From NCBI GenBank assembly GCA_002772745.1, contig PFDV01000001.1, positions 1 through 64,000 on the forward strand: a stretch of 64,000 bases of DNA, in the 5' to 3' direction. The notes under the pieces are model-generated. The model was not told where the DNA came from and made no database searches. It saw only the letters and a program-made list of their open reading frames with translations. The position numbers were made by a program, and so were the translations under genes. The number at the start of each line of letters is the position of its first letter. The stretch's first letter is position 1. This DNA is from Candidatus Peregrinibacteria bacterium CG10_big_fil_rev_8_21_14_0_10_55_24. GTDB taxonomy: Bacteria > Patescibacteriota > Gracilibacteria > Peribacterales > Peribacteraceae. Positions 1 to 9,364 of this stretch are shown in pieces.

Positions 1-1
1 T

Positions 2-2206
2 GCGTTGAACCCCCACCTGCTCTTCGGGTACAACGGGACGTTTGATGTGAACCTGTACAGGAGCGCGGCACATTACCTCAAGACCGACGACAACTTGATC
101 GTGGGTGGTGCGGGCACTACGATCACGCTCGGAGGCGTGGAGTACACGTTCCCCTCCTCCGACGGGGACAACGGGCAGGTGCTCAAGACCAACGGAGCCG
201 GGACGCTGACGTGGCAGGCGGACAACAACAGCGGAGGAGGCGCCGCTACTGACACAGGAGCGCTCATGGCGATCTTCGATGAGCGCTACGTGGAGACGGC
301 GGGAGACACGATGACGGGCAAGCTCCTGATCGACCTGCCTTCGGGCACCCTGGGGCTGGAAGTGAAGGAGACCTTCTCGGGAGCCAATGTTGTGGCTTCC
401 ACCACCTTCGAAGGCGCAGGGCTTACGAACTGCGACACGGTGACAGGCAAGCTTGTGTGGAATTCCTCCACCAAACGGTTCAGCTGCGAGACGGATCAGA
501 CGAGCGCAGGAGAATCGACAACCACGCTCCAGCAGGCGTACGACAACGACGCGAACGGCGGGGACAGCACCATCGCGACCAACAGCACGGATGACTCGGT
601 GCGGATTGATAACCCGGCCTCGAGCGGGACGGACAGCGCCTACATCCTGGAGGTGGAGAACGATGCCGCCGGGAAGATCGGGTTCCTGCTCGACCAGAAC
701 TCCACGGGCACCGGCATGCTCCTGGACTCCGAGTCCATTGCGCACCCGGGCGAGGCCATCGACATGCCGGTGATCACGTACGGCAATGGGAAGGCCTTGA
801 ATCCCCACCTGCTCTTCGGGTACGACGGGGTGTTCGATTCGAACCTCTACAGGAGCGCGGCCAATACCCTGAGTACGAACTCGCACTTCTACCCGGAGGC
901 GGATAACGCACAGGATCTGGGTTCCTCCGCCAAACGGTGGAGGGATCTCTACCTGGGGCCCAATACGCTGCACATCGGTACAGACGGGGATGAGGCGGAG
1001 ATCGAGTACTCCACGGCCAATGATGAACTCGTGTTCGATCCGGATGATGACGGCACCAATGAAGTGGTGATTGAGGATACGGGCGAAGTGGGCATCGGTA
1101 CGACGGATCCTTTGGATCCCCTGCACGTCGTTGCGGACTCCGGTGAGGACAACATTCATTTGGAAGAGTACAGCGGCGGGGAGGACTGGCAGTTGGGCAT
1201 TGATTCCGCCGGAGACCTCAACTTCGAGGATGAGGGCACCAACCGGGTGACCTTCGAGGACGGGGGGCAGGTGGGGATCAACACGGCGGCGCCGGATTAC
1301 CAGCTGGACGTTGCCGGGAACGCGGGATTCAACGACTACATCTACCACAATGACGACGCGGATACGTACACGTACTTCAATACCGATCAATACCAGGTGG
1401 TTGCCGGGGGGGCGTCGGTCTTCAGCGCCGTGGAATCCACGACGGATACCCTGACCTTCGGCGCGACGTTCGATGCGGTGTTCAATACGAACACGCTCTT
1501 CGTGGGAGGAACCTCAGGGAGCTACAACGGCAGGGTGGGCATCGGGACGACGACGCCGGACAGCAAGCTGGAAGTGGAGAACGCCACTGCGGCACTCAAG
1601 GCATTCACCGTAGACCAGAACTCCACGGGAACGGGAGAGCTCATTGATTCGGAGTCCCTCCTGCACCCCGGTGAAGCCATCGATATGCTCGCGATCCAGT
1701 ACGACGGAGGAAATCGGGCGATCAACCCGCATCTGCTCTTCGGGTACGACGGCACGTTCGACGTGAATCTGTACCGCTACGCTGCCAACGTACTGGCAAC
1801 GGACGATACCGTGCGCATCAAGGGGAACCTGCTCGTGGAGGGAACCATGTCCGGCGGACTCGTGTCCTCGATGATCTGGTATCTCGATGGCGACATCAGC
1901 ACCGGAACCAATCAGGGCGCAACAGTCATCATGCCGGGGGACTTCACGGTAACGGACATCGACATGAAGGCGAAAACCGCCCCATCGGGCTCCAGCCTCA
2001 TCATCGATATCAATGAGGGAGGTTCATCGATCTTCTCGACACGTGCGGAAATCGACGGCGGCCAAACCCGCGAGGATGGGAACCATTCCTTCAGCGACAC
2101 GCATCTCTCTACAGGAGCAGAAGTTACGCTCGACGTGGACCAGGTCGGAAGCTCCACCGCAGGTAACGGCCTGACGATCATACTGAAAGGGATTAGGAGA
2201 TACTGA
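2..2206 (+). CDS. Modular surface/tail-fibre-like repeat protein, 5' partial
   Basis: The reading frame is open at the left edge. The TTG used by the ORF track is an internal Leu, because the same block (ALNPHLLFGYDG-like) recurs twice inside the protein after a Gly/Arg-rich turn. The visible ~734 residues are built from repeated modules: NPHLLFGY blocks, NSTGTG..LDSES..HPGEAIDM blocks, a YTFP..DGDNGQVL block and a GDTMTGKLLI block. The last two recur in the minus-strand protein at 7433-9262. The composition is Gly/Thr/Asp-rich and low in Cys. The C-terminal ~110 residues look like a separate beta-rich domain. The family recalls phage tail-fibre or bacterial adhesin beta-helical repeats, so a cell-surface role is inferred. 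No sorting motif is visible at the C-terminus. The stop lies 21 bp before the next gene. Confidence 0.75.
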   Translation, partial: ALNPHLLFGYNGTFDVNLYRSAAHYLKTDDNLIVGGAGTTITLGGVEYTFPSSDGDNGQVLKTNGAGTLTWQADNNSGGGAATDTGALMAIFDERYVETAGDTMTGKLLIDLPSGTLGLEVKETFSGANVVASTTFEGAGLTNCDTVTGKLVWNSSTKRFSCETDQTSAGESTTTLQQAYDNDANGGDSTIATNSTDDSVRIDNPASSGTDSAYILEVENDAAGKIGFLLDQNSTGTGMLLDSESIAHPGEAIDMPVITYGNGKALNPHLLFGYDGVFDSNLYRSAANTLSTNSHFYPEADNAQDLGSSAKRWRDLYLGPNTLHIGTDGDEAEIEYSTANDELVFDPDDDGTNEVVIEDTGEVGIGTTDPLDPLHVVADSGEDNIHLEEYSGGEDWQLGIDSAGDLNFEDEGTNRVTFEDGGQVGINTAAPDYQLDVAGNAGFNDYIYHNDDADTYTYFNTDQYQVVAGGASVFSAVESTTDTLTFGATFDAVFNTNTLFVGGTSGSYNGRVGIGTTTPDSKLEVENATAALKAFTVDQNSTGTGELIDSESLLHPGEAIDMLAIQYDGGNRAINPHLLFGYDGTFDVNLYRYAANVLATDDTVRIKGNLLVEGTMSGGLVSSMIWYLDGDISTGTNQGATVIMPGDFTVTDIDMKAKTAPSGSSLIIDINEGGSSIFSTRAEIDGGQTREDGNHSFSDTHLSTGAEVTLDVDQVGSSTAGNGLTIILKGIRRY

Positions 2207-2213
2207 TGCATGC

Positions 2214-2219
2214 TACAAT
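2214..2219 (+). promoter_or_regulatory. Extended -10 (TGCTACAAT), probably leaderless start of the DUF2341 gene
   Basis: TACAAT preceded by TGC ends 8 nt before the ATG at 2228. No Shine-Dalgarno sequence is present. The spacing puts the expected transcription start at or next to the start codon. Confidence 0.5.
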
Positions 2220-2227
2220 ACCGAGCA

Positions 2228-5200
2228 ATGAAGAAGGCTGTTGCTCGCTTTATAGTCATTGTACTTCTGCTGAGTATTACGCACAGCACGCCATACTCAC
2301 CTACAGCAGCGAACGCTCAGGGTGTATCCGCGGATACGGATGACACACTCTTGTTTGGCAGTGGTCTTTCATCTCAATCACGCTCTTTCCTAATGGGAAA
2401 GCTTTTGCTGGATGATATGTCTGAATGGATGTATGCACGCCGAAATACGCTGGATACCGACATCCAATTCTCTGCAGCCACCGTCCTCAATACCCTGAAA
2501 GCAAATCACCCGGGAGCGTCTGAGACATTCCAGCCAATCCTCAACGTTGCCATTGTGAGAGAAGGAGGAACCCCACTCAAGCCCCACTATGCACTGGATG
2601 AAACAACCGGAACAATCACCATCAACGCTCGGCGCACATTTACGCCGGGGCTCTACACCGTCAGCATTGACGCAACCGATCCGCTCAGTGGCATCAGTCA
2701 ACGCACGGAACAGGACTTCGCTTGGGGAGTTCTTGCCATGAACCCGGATAAGGACAGCTACACCACTGGTGAAACTGCTCGGATAGACTTTGGCGTCTTG
2801 AATGAGCGTGGAGACATCGTGTGCGATGCAGAGCTCACCCTCATCATCCATACCCCTACAGGGAACTCCTCTGCCCTCTCCACTCAGAATGGGGCTATTG
2901 CGACAACCGGCAGCTGCGGGAACAAAGCCGCGGGATTCATTGAGCCTGATTACCGGGCTGCACTCCCCCTGCATGAGGCAGGAACGTATGCACTGGAACT
3001 GCTGGCAAAGACTAAAAACGGTACCTGGACTATCTCATCCTCCATCGCCGTTTCCGACTCTGCTCCCGTCAGGATCAAGCGTACTGCTGCCACACGGCTC
3101 TGGCCGTTTGCGCCTTCTTCCATGAACATCCAAATCTTCTTCACGCAGGATTTTTCCGGCACGATTACCGATACCGTCCCCGAAGGTTTTGCTGTCACAC
3201 AAACGCAACCGCACGCCACTGCGCAAAACACCAACGACGCACTGGGAGCCGGCCAGACGCTCTCCTGGCACGGATCATGGAAATCCGGAGAGGTAGCCGA
3301 GTTCTCGTACACGTACGATGCTCCCGACATCTCTCCCGAGTTCTATCTCCTCGGACCGCTCATTCTGTCACCCGCAACAGGTGGAGACGCACTCCATGAA
3401 CTGCGCAGTTGGCAAATCGCCAACGACGTCGGTGAAGGCTGGCTCTCGGGGTACTCCTACCGCAAGAAGATCACCATCGACAACACCTATGTGGATAGCG
3501 ACCTCACGGATTTCCCCCTCTACGTGAAGATCAGCGCTGACTCCGACGTAGGAACATACGCGCAGAGCGATGGCGATGACATTCGCTTCACCTCGAGCGG
3601 CGGGCTCACCGTGCTCCCGCACGAGGAGGAGAGCTTCTCTATCTCGAGCGGCTCAGGCTCGGGCAACTTCTGGGTGAAGGTGCCGACGGTCTTCGGTGCA
3701 TCCGATACCATCATCTACATGTACTACGGGAGTGGATCGGCGGTGGATGGGCAGGATGTGGCGAACGTGTGGGATGTTAATTTCGTGATGGTTCATCACT
3801 TAAAAGATGCCACTACCTCAACAGTCACTGACAGCAAAGACAGTTATACGGGTACTAAAAGTTCAGCTAATAATCCTATTGAGGCGATAGGCAATATTTA
3901 CAACGGTCAGGATTTCAGCAATGACCTGATTGGCTTCGGCGATGTGTCTGCGATTGACGGCATAACCCAGTTAACGATTATGGTTTGGTCGAAATTTGAT
4001 GGCATTGCTTCTGATTATGAGGTTGCAGCAAAAGGAAACCACACTTGGCCAACCGCGAACGATAAAAACTTTCTTCTGTTCCGTGATGAGACAGTCGGAG
4101 CGGGTTCTCAATCAGGTAACACAAATACCCTGTCTGTCATTGTGTCTGACGGAACAGATATGGCGTGGTCTGCAGCTTCAAGCACCAGCATTAACGACAC
4201 AAACTGGCATTATGTGGGCTTTACTTTTCTCGCTCTAGACGCCACTGGCTTAAAACCTTATGTAGACGGAGCCAACAGTACGTCTGCCAGCACTTCTGCG
4301 GTAAACAATACTAGGAACATTGACGCCAACAATTTGCTATTAGGTAAAGCGATGAGTGCGGGCGTGGCTATGGATGGAAGATTGGATGAATTTCGGGTAT
4401 CTACAACTATTCGTTCAAACGCCTGGATCAAGTTTGAATACAACAACATGGCACAAAGTGACCAGGAGCTTGCGTGGGGCAGTGCGGAGCGCCAGTGGCC
4501 ATCGGGTTTCACGAAGCGCAAGAAGATCACCATCGACCATACCTACGTGGACAGTGACCTCATGGATTTCCCCCTCTACGTGAGATTCACAGCCGACAGC
4601 GACATCGGCGCAAGTGCGCAGAACGACGGTGATGACATCCGCTTCGCCACGGCAACAGGCCTGCTCCTCTACTTTGAGGAGGATAGTTTTTCTGTTTCGA
4701 GCGGCAGCGGTACGGGCAACTTCTGGGTGAAGATACCCAAAATCTACGGATCCATCAATACGGATATCTACATGTACTACGGAAGCGGGTCAGCGGTGGA
4801 TGGGCAGAACGTCACGGGAGTGTGGGATAGTAACTTCAAAGGTGTATGGCATATCCCCAACGGAACAACATTGGGACTGCTGGACAGCACCGAGAACAAC
4901 AACGACGGTACCAACGTGAGCGCCACTGCGACAGCCGGTGTCGTCGATGGAGGGGTCACCACCGACGGCGGGACGAAGTACGTCACGATCGGCGACCCGG
5001 CGATGTTTGATTTCGGGGCGAACGACTTCACTGTTTCGGCATGGGCATACAGAAATACCGGTTTTGGATCGTGGGATACCATTGTTGTTGGGAAATGGAA
5101 TACGGGGGGATCACCCGGGACCAACGAATGGGATTTGGCGCATGGCGGTGTAGATTCTGGAACCGAAACCCTCCCTGGTTTTATCATACATTCGGGAACC

Positions 5201-5584
5201 ACTTCCCATATCGCCAAAAGCCCTACCGCGACAAGCAACAACACGTGGTACTATCTCACGGGCCAACGCACCGGAACGAACATCAAGATATTCGTGAACG
5301 GAGTGGACAAAAAAACCACGGCAGTGGGGGCCGTTGCAGTCAATAATGTCAGCGGCAGAAACGTGCGGTTCGCCAAAATCGACGGGGGTGCCTACGGCTT
5401 GAACGGCCGCATCGACGAAGTCCGCATCTCCTCTACCGCCCGTCCCGCCGCCTGGATCAAGTTTGAGTACAATAATATGGCGCAAGCGGATTACGAGATT
5501 GCTTTCTCCTCTGAAGAATCCAACGGAACACTGGCTGCGGGTGGTGGTGGCGGAAAGAACTTCTTCTACTTCTTTGGGTTTTAG
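2228..5584 (+). CDS. Secreted DUF2341 / LamG-like lectin-domain protein
   Basis: A protein of about 1118 residues. The internal ATG at 2228 was chosen because MKKAVARFIVIVLLLSI begins a clean signal peptide and a TGCTACAAT extended -10 ends 8 nt upstream. The N-terminal ~400 residues contain Ig-like beta-sandwich sequence. Two long repeats follow. Each begins with YRKKITIDNTYVDSDLTDFP or its variant, the DUF2341 signature, and continues into a Laminin-G/concanavalin-type domain (LDEFRVS.. and IDEVRIS.. motifs). Both repeats end in WIKFEYNNMAQ. DUF2341-LamG proteins are typical large surface glycan-binding or adhesive proteins of CPR and archaea. The end is Gly-rich (AAGGGGG) followed by aromatic residues. 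No LPXTG-type sorting signal is visible. The gene follows the upstream surface gene closely. Confidence 0.8.
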   Translation: MKKAVARFIVIVLLLSITHSTPYSPTAANAQGVSADTDDTLLFGSGLSSQSRSFLMGKLLLDDMSEWMYARRNTLDTDIQFSAATVLNTLKANHPGASETFQPILNVAIVREGGTPLKPHYALDETTGTITINARRTFTPGLYTVSIDATDPLSGISQRTEQDFAWGVLAMNPDKDSYTTGETARIDFGVLNERGDIVCDAELTLIIHTPTGNSSALSTQNGAIATTGSCGNKAAGFIEPDYRAALPLHEAGTYALELLAKTKNGTWTISSSIAVSDSAPVRIKRTAATRLWPFAPSSMNIQIFFTQDFSGTITDTVPEGFAVTQTQPHATAQNTNDALGAGQTLSWHGSWKSGEVAEFSYTYDAPDISPEFYLLGPLILSPATGGDALHELRSWQIANDVGEGWLSGYSYRKKITIDNTYVDSDLTDFPLYVKISADSDVGTYAQSDGDDIRFTSSGGLTVLPHEEESFSISSGSGSGNFWVKVPTVFGASDTIIYMYYGSGSAVDGQDVANVWDVNFVMVHHLKDATTSTVTDSKDSYTGTKSSANNPIEAIGNIYNGQDFSNDLIGFGDVSAIDGITQLTIMVWSKFDGIASDYEVAAKGNHTWPTANDKNFLLFRDETVGAGSQSGNTNTLSVIVSDGTDMAWSAASSTSINDTNWHYVGFTFLALDATGLKPYVDGANSTSASTSAVNNTRNIDANNLLLGKAMSAGVAMDGRLDEFRVSTTIRSNAWIKFEYNNMAQSDQELAWGSAERQWPSGFTKRKKITIDHTYVDSDLMDFPLYVRFTADSDIGASAQNDGDDIRFATATGLLLYFEEDSFSVSSGSGTGNFWVKIPKIYGSINTDIYMYYGSGSAVDGQNVTGVWDSNFKGVWHIPNGTTLGLLDSTENNNDGTNVSATATAGVVDGGVTTDGGTKYVTIGDPAMFDFGANDFTVSAWAYRNTGFGSWDTIVVGKWNTGGSPGTNEWDLAHGGVDSGTETLPGFIIHSGTTSHIAKSPTATSNNTWYYLTGQRTGTNIKIFVNGVDKKTTAVGAVAVNNVSGRNVRFAKIDGGAYGLNGRIDEVRISSTARPAAWIKFEYNNMAQADYEIAFSSEESNGTLAAGGGGGKNFFYFFGF

Positions 5585-5640
5585 TGGGGAGACAGGTACC
5601 ATCAAGATCCTGTTGAGATTGAAGTAGCAGCTTTGCTTAC

Positions 5641-5742
5641 GGCCTATACATACACCTACCAGATTCATAGAAAACCTGATAGGCCTCAACGATACTTGCT
5701 AGAAATATTCATAAACCTGCTGATGCGGATACATCAGGAAAC
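5641..5742. other. Intergenic hairpins between convergent genes
   Basis: The gap between the DUF2341 gene and the convergent ketoacyl-synthase gene holds two inverted repeats. One is GGCCTAT/ATAGGCC (5641-5685); the other is CTGATG/CATCAG (about 5720-5740). Neither has a U-tract, so they may be weak bidirectional terminators. Nothing else is recognisable here. Confidence 0.35.
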
Positions 5743-5752
5743 GACATTCAAA

Positions 5753-7285
5753 TCATTCTGACTTTAGAAGAACCGCAACGTTCGACCCGCCGAACCCCAT
5801 GGCAGTCACCACCCCAACATCGCGCTCCGGGTCAAAAGCCTGATGCCTGCGACAGAGGATACCGTCGGCAACGGCGTTGAGCGCGCGGGGATCTACAGTA
5901 ATCCCCTCACGCCCGATGACCTGAGGATCCGCAGTGCGCAGCGCCGGGTCGACTTCCCGCGTTGTGGGTAACCCCGGAACGCACCGGTTACGCATCGCTT
6001 CGATGAGAGCAATGACATTGGCAACCATTGCTGCACCCAGGGAATGACCTTCGCGCTCCTTCACACCGGTCCCGCTGTAGCGCCCATCCAGTGCTAGATC
6101 CCCCAGTGCTTTCGCTACGGCATAGAGTTCGTTGATCGCTCCCACCTTGGTTCCTGTGCCGTGGAGGAAGTGCACCAGACGTCCGCGAATGTCCGCAACC
6201 TCGACGCCGATCTTCCCAAAGAGCCTCGTGAGAAGTGCTGCCTGCCCCGTGATGGTTCCGTCGGCCAGGTTCTTGTCGTACATCTGAGACTGGCACGTAT
6301 TGGCAACAACACTCCGCACCCACGCAAGCGGCTCGACTCCTAAGAGATCGGCAACCCGTCGCCGCATCATGACCACGAGCCCCGCGGCATCGCCGGGGAC
6401 AAATCCGTCTCGTCCCGCACCGAAGGCGAGCAGAGCGTGCTCCGCACGCCGATCGTTGCGCCAGTTGCGCGTGAGGGCTCCCCGCTTCTTCATCATGGCA
6501 TCGAAGGCGAGGGTCACCACCGCTCCTGTGGCGTATTCACTCCCGCCCACAATTGCGACGTCCGCGCTCCTGGATTGCAGCGCATTAAACCCATTCAACA
6601 TGGAAAATCCCGAAGAGGCGCATGCAGCATTGGAGGAACTCTGCCCTCCTTGCACGCCTGCCTGCGCTGCCATCTGAGCGGCAACCATGTTCTCCAGAAC
6701 CCCCAGCAACCACTTCGTCTTTCCGTAGTTCATCCCCAGCTGCGGCGTATTCTCCGCATGGAGGAACTCGGCGAACTCGCGTTCTACTCTCTCCATGGCA
6801 CACCCCATACCACAGCCGATATCCATTATTGTCTCTGGAGCCAGATCGGCCCGTATCCGCCTCCCCTCATCTGCAAAGAGCGCTTGGAGCTTTCCACGAA
6901 TCTGCTCGAGGGCAACGTACGCCTGGAGAATGGACCTCCCCACCAGACGCTCCCCCCTCTTGAAGAACGTCGTCGGGTAGAAACCGCTCTCCGGATCCGG
7001 CAGGTACTCCGCCGGGATCACGCCGCCCACTCCGCACTTGTCCCCCCATGCGTTACGGAAGAACGCCAGTTTCTCCTCCGGTGTCGAGAGTCCCTTCATA
7101 CAGGCCATCACGTCGAAGTGCTCGATATCTAAGGGGGTGAGGAGTCTGAGCCCTGTCCGAAATTCCACAGCAGCCCTGTGGGCTTCCTCGGGATCCCTCC
7201 CCGTGGGGCTCACACCCCCCGTGGCGACGATGACGACATCATCTTCACTCCGGACATGCGGTGGCGATGTATTTGCTTCGGTCAT
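5753..7285 (-). CDS. Beta-ketoacyl-synthase-like (thiolase-fold, FabF-type) enzyme
   Basis: About 510 residues if translation starts at MTEANTSPP. An upstream ATG at 7387 adds 34 unlikely residues. The condensing-enzyme triad is readable: Cys in SSNAACASSGFS near residue 222, His in FLHGTGTKVGA, and the second His in GHSLGAAM. The tail MGFGGSNVAVLL matches the GFGG(T/S)N signature of ketoacyl synthases. The protein is longer than FabF (~412 aa) because of an inserted/N-terminal region of about 100 residues with MDIGCGMGCAMERV. Family members perform decarboxylative Claisen condensation on acyl-ACP. No ACP, FabD, FabG or FabZ gene lies in the window, so the substrate is unknown. It could belong to a polyketide-like or hybrid envelope lipid pathway. 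The catalytic residues look intact. Confidence 0.75.
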   Translation of the reverse strand: MTEANTSPPHVRSEDDVVIVATGGVSPTGRDPEEAHRAAVEFRTGLRLLTPLDIEHFDVMACMKGLSTPEEKLAFFRNAWGDKCGVGGVIPAEYLPDPESGFYPTTFFKRGERLVGRSILQAYVALEQIRGKLQALFADEGRRIRADLAPETIMDIGCGMGCAMERVEREFAEFLHAENTPQLGMNYGKTKWLLGVLENMVAAQMAAQAGVQGGQSSSNAACASSGFSMLNGFNALQSRSADVAIVGGSEYATGAVVTLAFDAMMKKRGALTRNWRNDRRAEHALLAFGAGRDGFVPGDAAGLVVMMRRRVADLLGVEPLAWVRSVVANTCQSQMYDKNLADGTITGQAALLTRLFGKIGVEVADIRGRLVHFLHGTGTKVGAINELYAVAKALGDLALDGRYSGTGVKEREGHSLGAAMVANVIALIEAMRNRCVPGLPTTREVDPALRTADPQVIGREGITVDPRALNAVADGILCRRHQAFDPERDVGVVTAMGFGGSNVAVLLKSE

Positions 7286-7432
7286 GGCAGACACAAGACA
7301 GGAGACAGACAAATATGGAGGAGAAGCATCTCTCCCCCCGCGAACAATGTAAAGAGGTCGTGGTACTGTCCCCCATTGCAATAACATGCAAAATCAGCAA
7401 ACCCTGCCACCTATGCTATCCCCTCATCCTCA

Positions 7433-9262
7433 TCACGGTGCGCTCGTCTCCCAGTTTAAGCTGATGTACCCCGCATCGGTACTCCCAGCGCTTGTCGTTA
7501 CAAGCTTGAGGAAGATCGTCACGTAGCTTCCGGCGGTAAAGGTGCCACCTGCTTCCGGGCCTGTGATTATCGCTGTGGTCCAGCTGGTGTTTTTAAGCTG
7601 TTCCGCGCCCGTGAGCGCCACGTTGACGCCGGCGGTATCGATCATGCGCATGGAGATGTAGTTGTCTGCCGCATTCGCCGTTCCCGTGCGGTAGCGCAGC
7701 TGGATGGGACGCGCGTCATCCCACGTGGAGAAGTTGTCCGGCACGCGGATCTGCGCGGAAATCCAGTACTCCTGCAGATCAGCCTTGGTGGATGTCCAGT
7801 GGTAGTAGTTCTCCTGGTTCGTCTCATCGCGATCGTACGTGAGCTGGCCGATGAAATTGGTCACCGATCCGGAGCTAAAGTACACGGCATGCGGGTACTC
7901 GGGACTCAGGAAGACTACGCCACCGCTCCCCACGCCGACCGTCTGCGACGTCCACGAGAGCGTTCCGTTTCCGTCCGTAGTAAGTACTTCGCCGTTGTCG
8001 CCATTGGTCGTTGGGAAGGTGTACGTCACGCCGTGGATCGTCACCTGACCGTCCACGGTGAGCGTGGAACCGGAGATGCTCCCCGGAGTCTGGATGTCAT
8101 CGCTGAATTCGAAGCGATCCTGCGTATTATCAAAGAGGATGAACTCGTCGGCGGTATCGCTGCCAAAGGTCAACGTGGCGTCACCGGTGTCATCGGCGTT
8201 GATCTGGAGCTGGTCATCAGTCGTGATTGCGCCAACGGCTTTGATTGTCCCGGAGGACGTGAGCAAACGCTCTGCATGGAGGTGCTCACCGGAAGCCGTA
8301 CCGACGACCTCAAGTCCCAGCCCTGCCTCAGCCTCTAGGGCTTCGTTCCCCTCCCCTACCTTAATAAGGAGTGCGCCTGTCATCGTATCTCCGGCAATGC
8401 GGACGTAGCGATTGTCCGTAACCGACTCGGTATAGAGGATACCGTCGTTATTCGTATACACGTTCGTGACATCAACGAGCAGCGATTCCAACTCAGACTC
8501 CGAATCAATTTCCGTCTCGACGATCACATTGATAGCTCCCAATTGCGTCTCAAGGTCGGATTCTGAACCCAGTTCCGACTCCTCGATGACATCCACGCAG
8601 TTACCATCCCCGTCCAGGTACTCGTTCGCGTCGCAAAGCGTCTGAGCGTTCGTATCAACGTCCGTAGACCATGTCAGCTGGCCATTCCCGTCCGTTTTGA
8701 GCACGCGGCCGGAACCCACCTGCAAGAGCGGGAAGGTGTAGGTGTTGCCGTTAATCGTAAAGGTTTGGCCTTCCTCGACAACGAGCGCACCGGAAGTCGT
8801 CATGAGGCGCTCAGCGTGAACATGGGAACCGGAAGCGGTTCCGGAGATATTCACATCATCGCTGAATTCGAACTGACCGGTCGTCGCATTGAATTTCAAC
8901 GTCTCGTCGAGGGTTGTATTCCCAAAGGTGATAATCGCATCGCCCGTATCATCATCATTAATGGTGAGTGCTCCGGATGCCGTCAGGTCACCTTGGACGT
9001 ACACAGGGCGGGTGAACTCGAAGTGGCTATCGCTCACATCCCAAAAGAGCCGCAGATTCCCGGTGTCCCCGAACCTCAGTTCGATATCCGTCGTGCCGTC
9101 ACCATCGTCAATACTATTAAAGGACTCCGTATTCACCAGGAGTGTTGGGTTCCAGCTGGATGCCGCGAGTGCAGCGGAGCCACTCATCGACCACATGAGC
9201 CCTACGAGGAGGACTCTGCTGATCCAGCGCTTGAGCTGATGTAAAGGATGTTTGCTGTTCAT
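7433..9262 (-). CDS. Secreted modular surface protein with TG-repeat blocks
   Basis: About 609 residues from MNSKHPLHQL. This start yields a basic N-terminus, a hydrophobic core and an ALAASS signal-peptidase site; the longer ORF start does not. The body contains repeated SGALTINDDDTGDAIITFG-like blocks, ERLLT(T/S)SG blocks, an AGDTMTGALLI block and YTFP..NGDNGEVL blocks. These match modules in the protein at 2-2206 and in its operon neighbours. The C-terminal ~150 residues (from about FLSPEYPHAVYFSSG) form a beta-sandwich-like domain related in pattern to the end of the 9365-11887 product. It is the last gene of a minus-strand surface group, with 102 bp to the preceding gene. It is probably a surface fibre or adhesin; no enzymatic motif was seen. 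Confidence 0.7.
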   Translation of the reverse strand: MNSKHPLHQLKRWISRVLLVGLMWSMSGSAALAASSWNPTLLVNTESFNSIDDGDGTTDIELRFGDTGNLRLFWDVSDSHFEFTRPVYVQGDLTASGALTINDDDTGDAIITFGNTTLDETLKFNATTGQFEFSDDVNISGTASGSHVHAERLMTTSGALVVEEGQTFTINGNTYTFPLLQVGSGRVLKTDGNGQLTWSTDVDTNAQTLCDANEYLDGDGNCVDVIEESELGSESDLETQLGAINVIVETEIDSESELESLLVDVTNVYTNNDGILYTESVTDNRYVRIAGDTMTGALLIKVGEGNEALEAEAGLGLEVVGTASGEHLHAERLLTSSGTIKAVGAITTDDQLQINADDTGDATLTFGSDTADEFILFDNTQDRFEFSDDIQTPGSISGSTLTVDGQVTIHGVTYTFPTTNGDNGEVLTTDGNGTLSWTSQTVGVGSGGVVFLSPEYPHAVYFSSGSVTNFIGQLTYDRDETNQENYYHWTSTKADLQEYWISAQIRVPDNFSTWDDARPIQLRYRTGTANAADNYISMRMIDTAGVNVALTGAEQLKNTSWTTAIITGPEAGGTFTAGSYVTIFLKLVTTSAGSTDAGYISLNWETSAP

Positions 9263-9364
9263 GGTTCTTGATGTGTTCTTGCCATTATAGCAAAAATTCC
9301 CTTTCCCTACCTGTAGATGCAATGGACAGATTCTATAGAATAGCTTCTAATATCTGTCAGATGT

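Noticed and set aside
2-2206. Prophage tail-fibre locus
   Set aside because: The repeats resemble tail-fibre modules, but no capsid, terminase, portal or integrase gene is nearby and the neighbours are secreted proteins with signal peptides.
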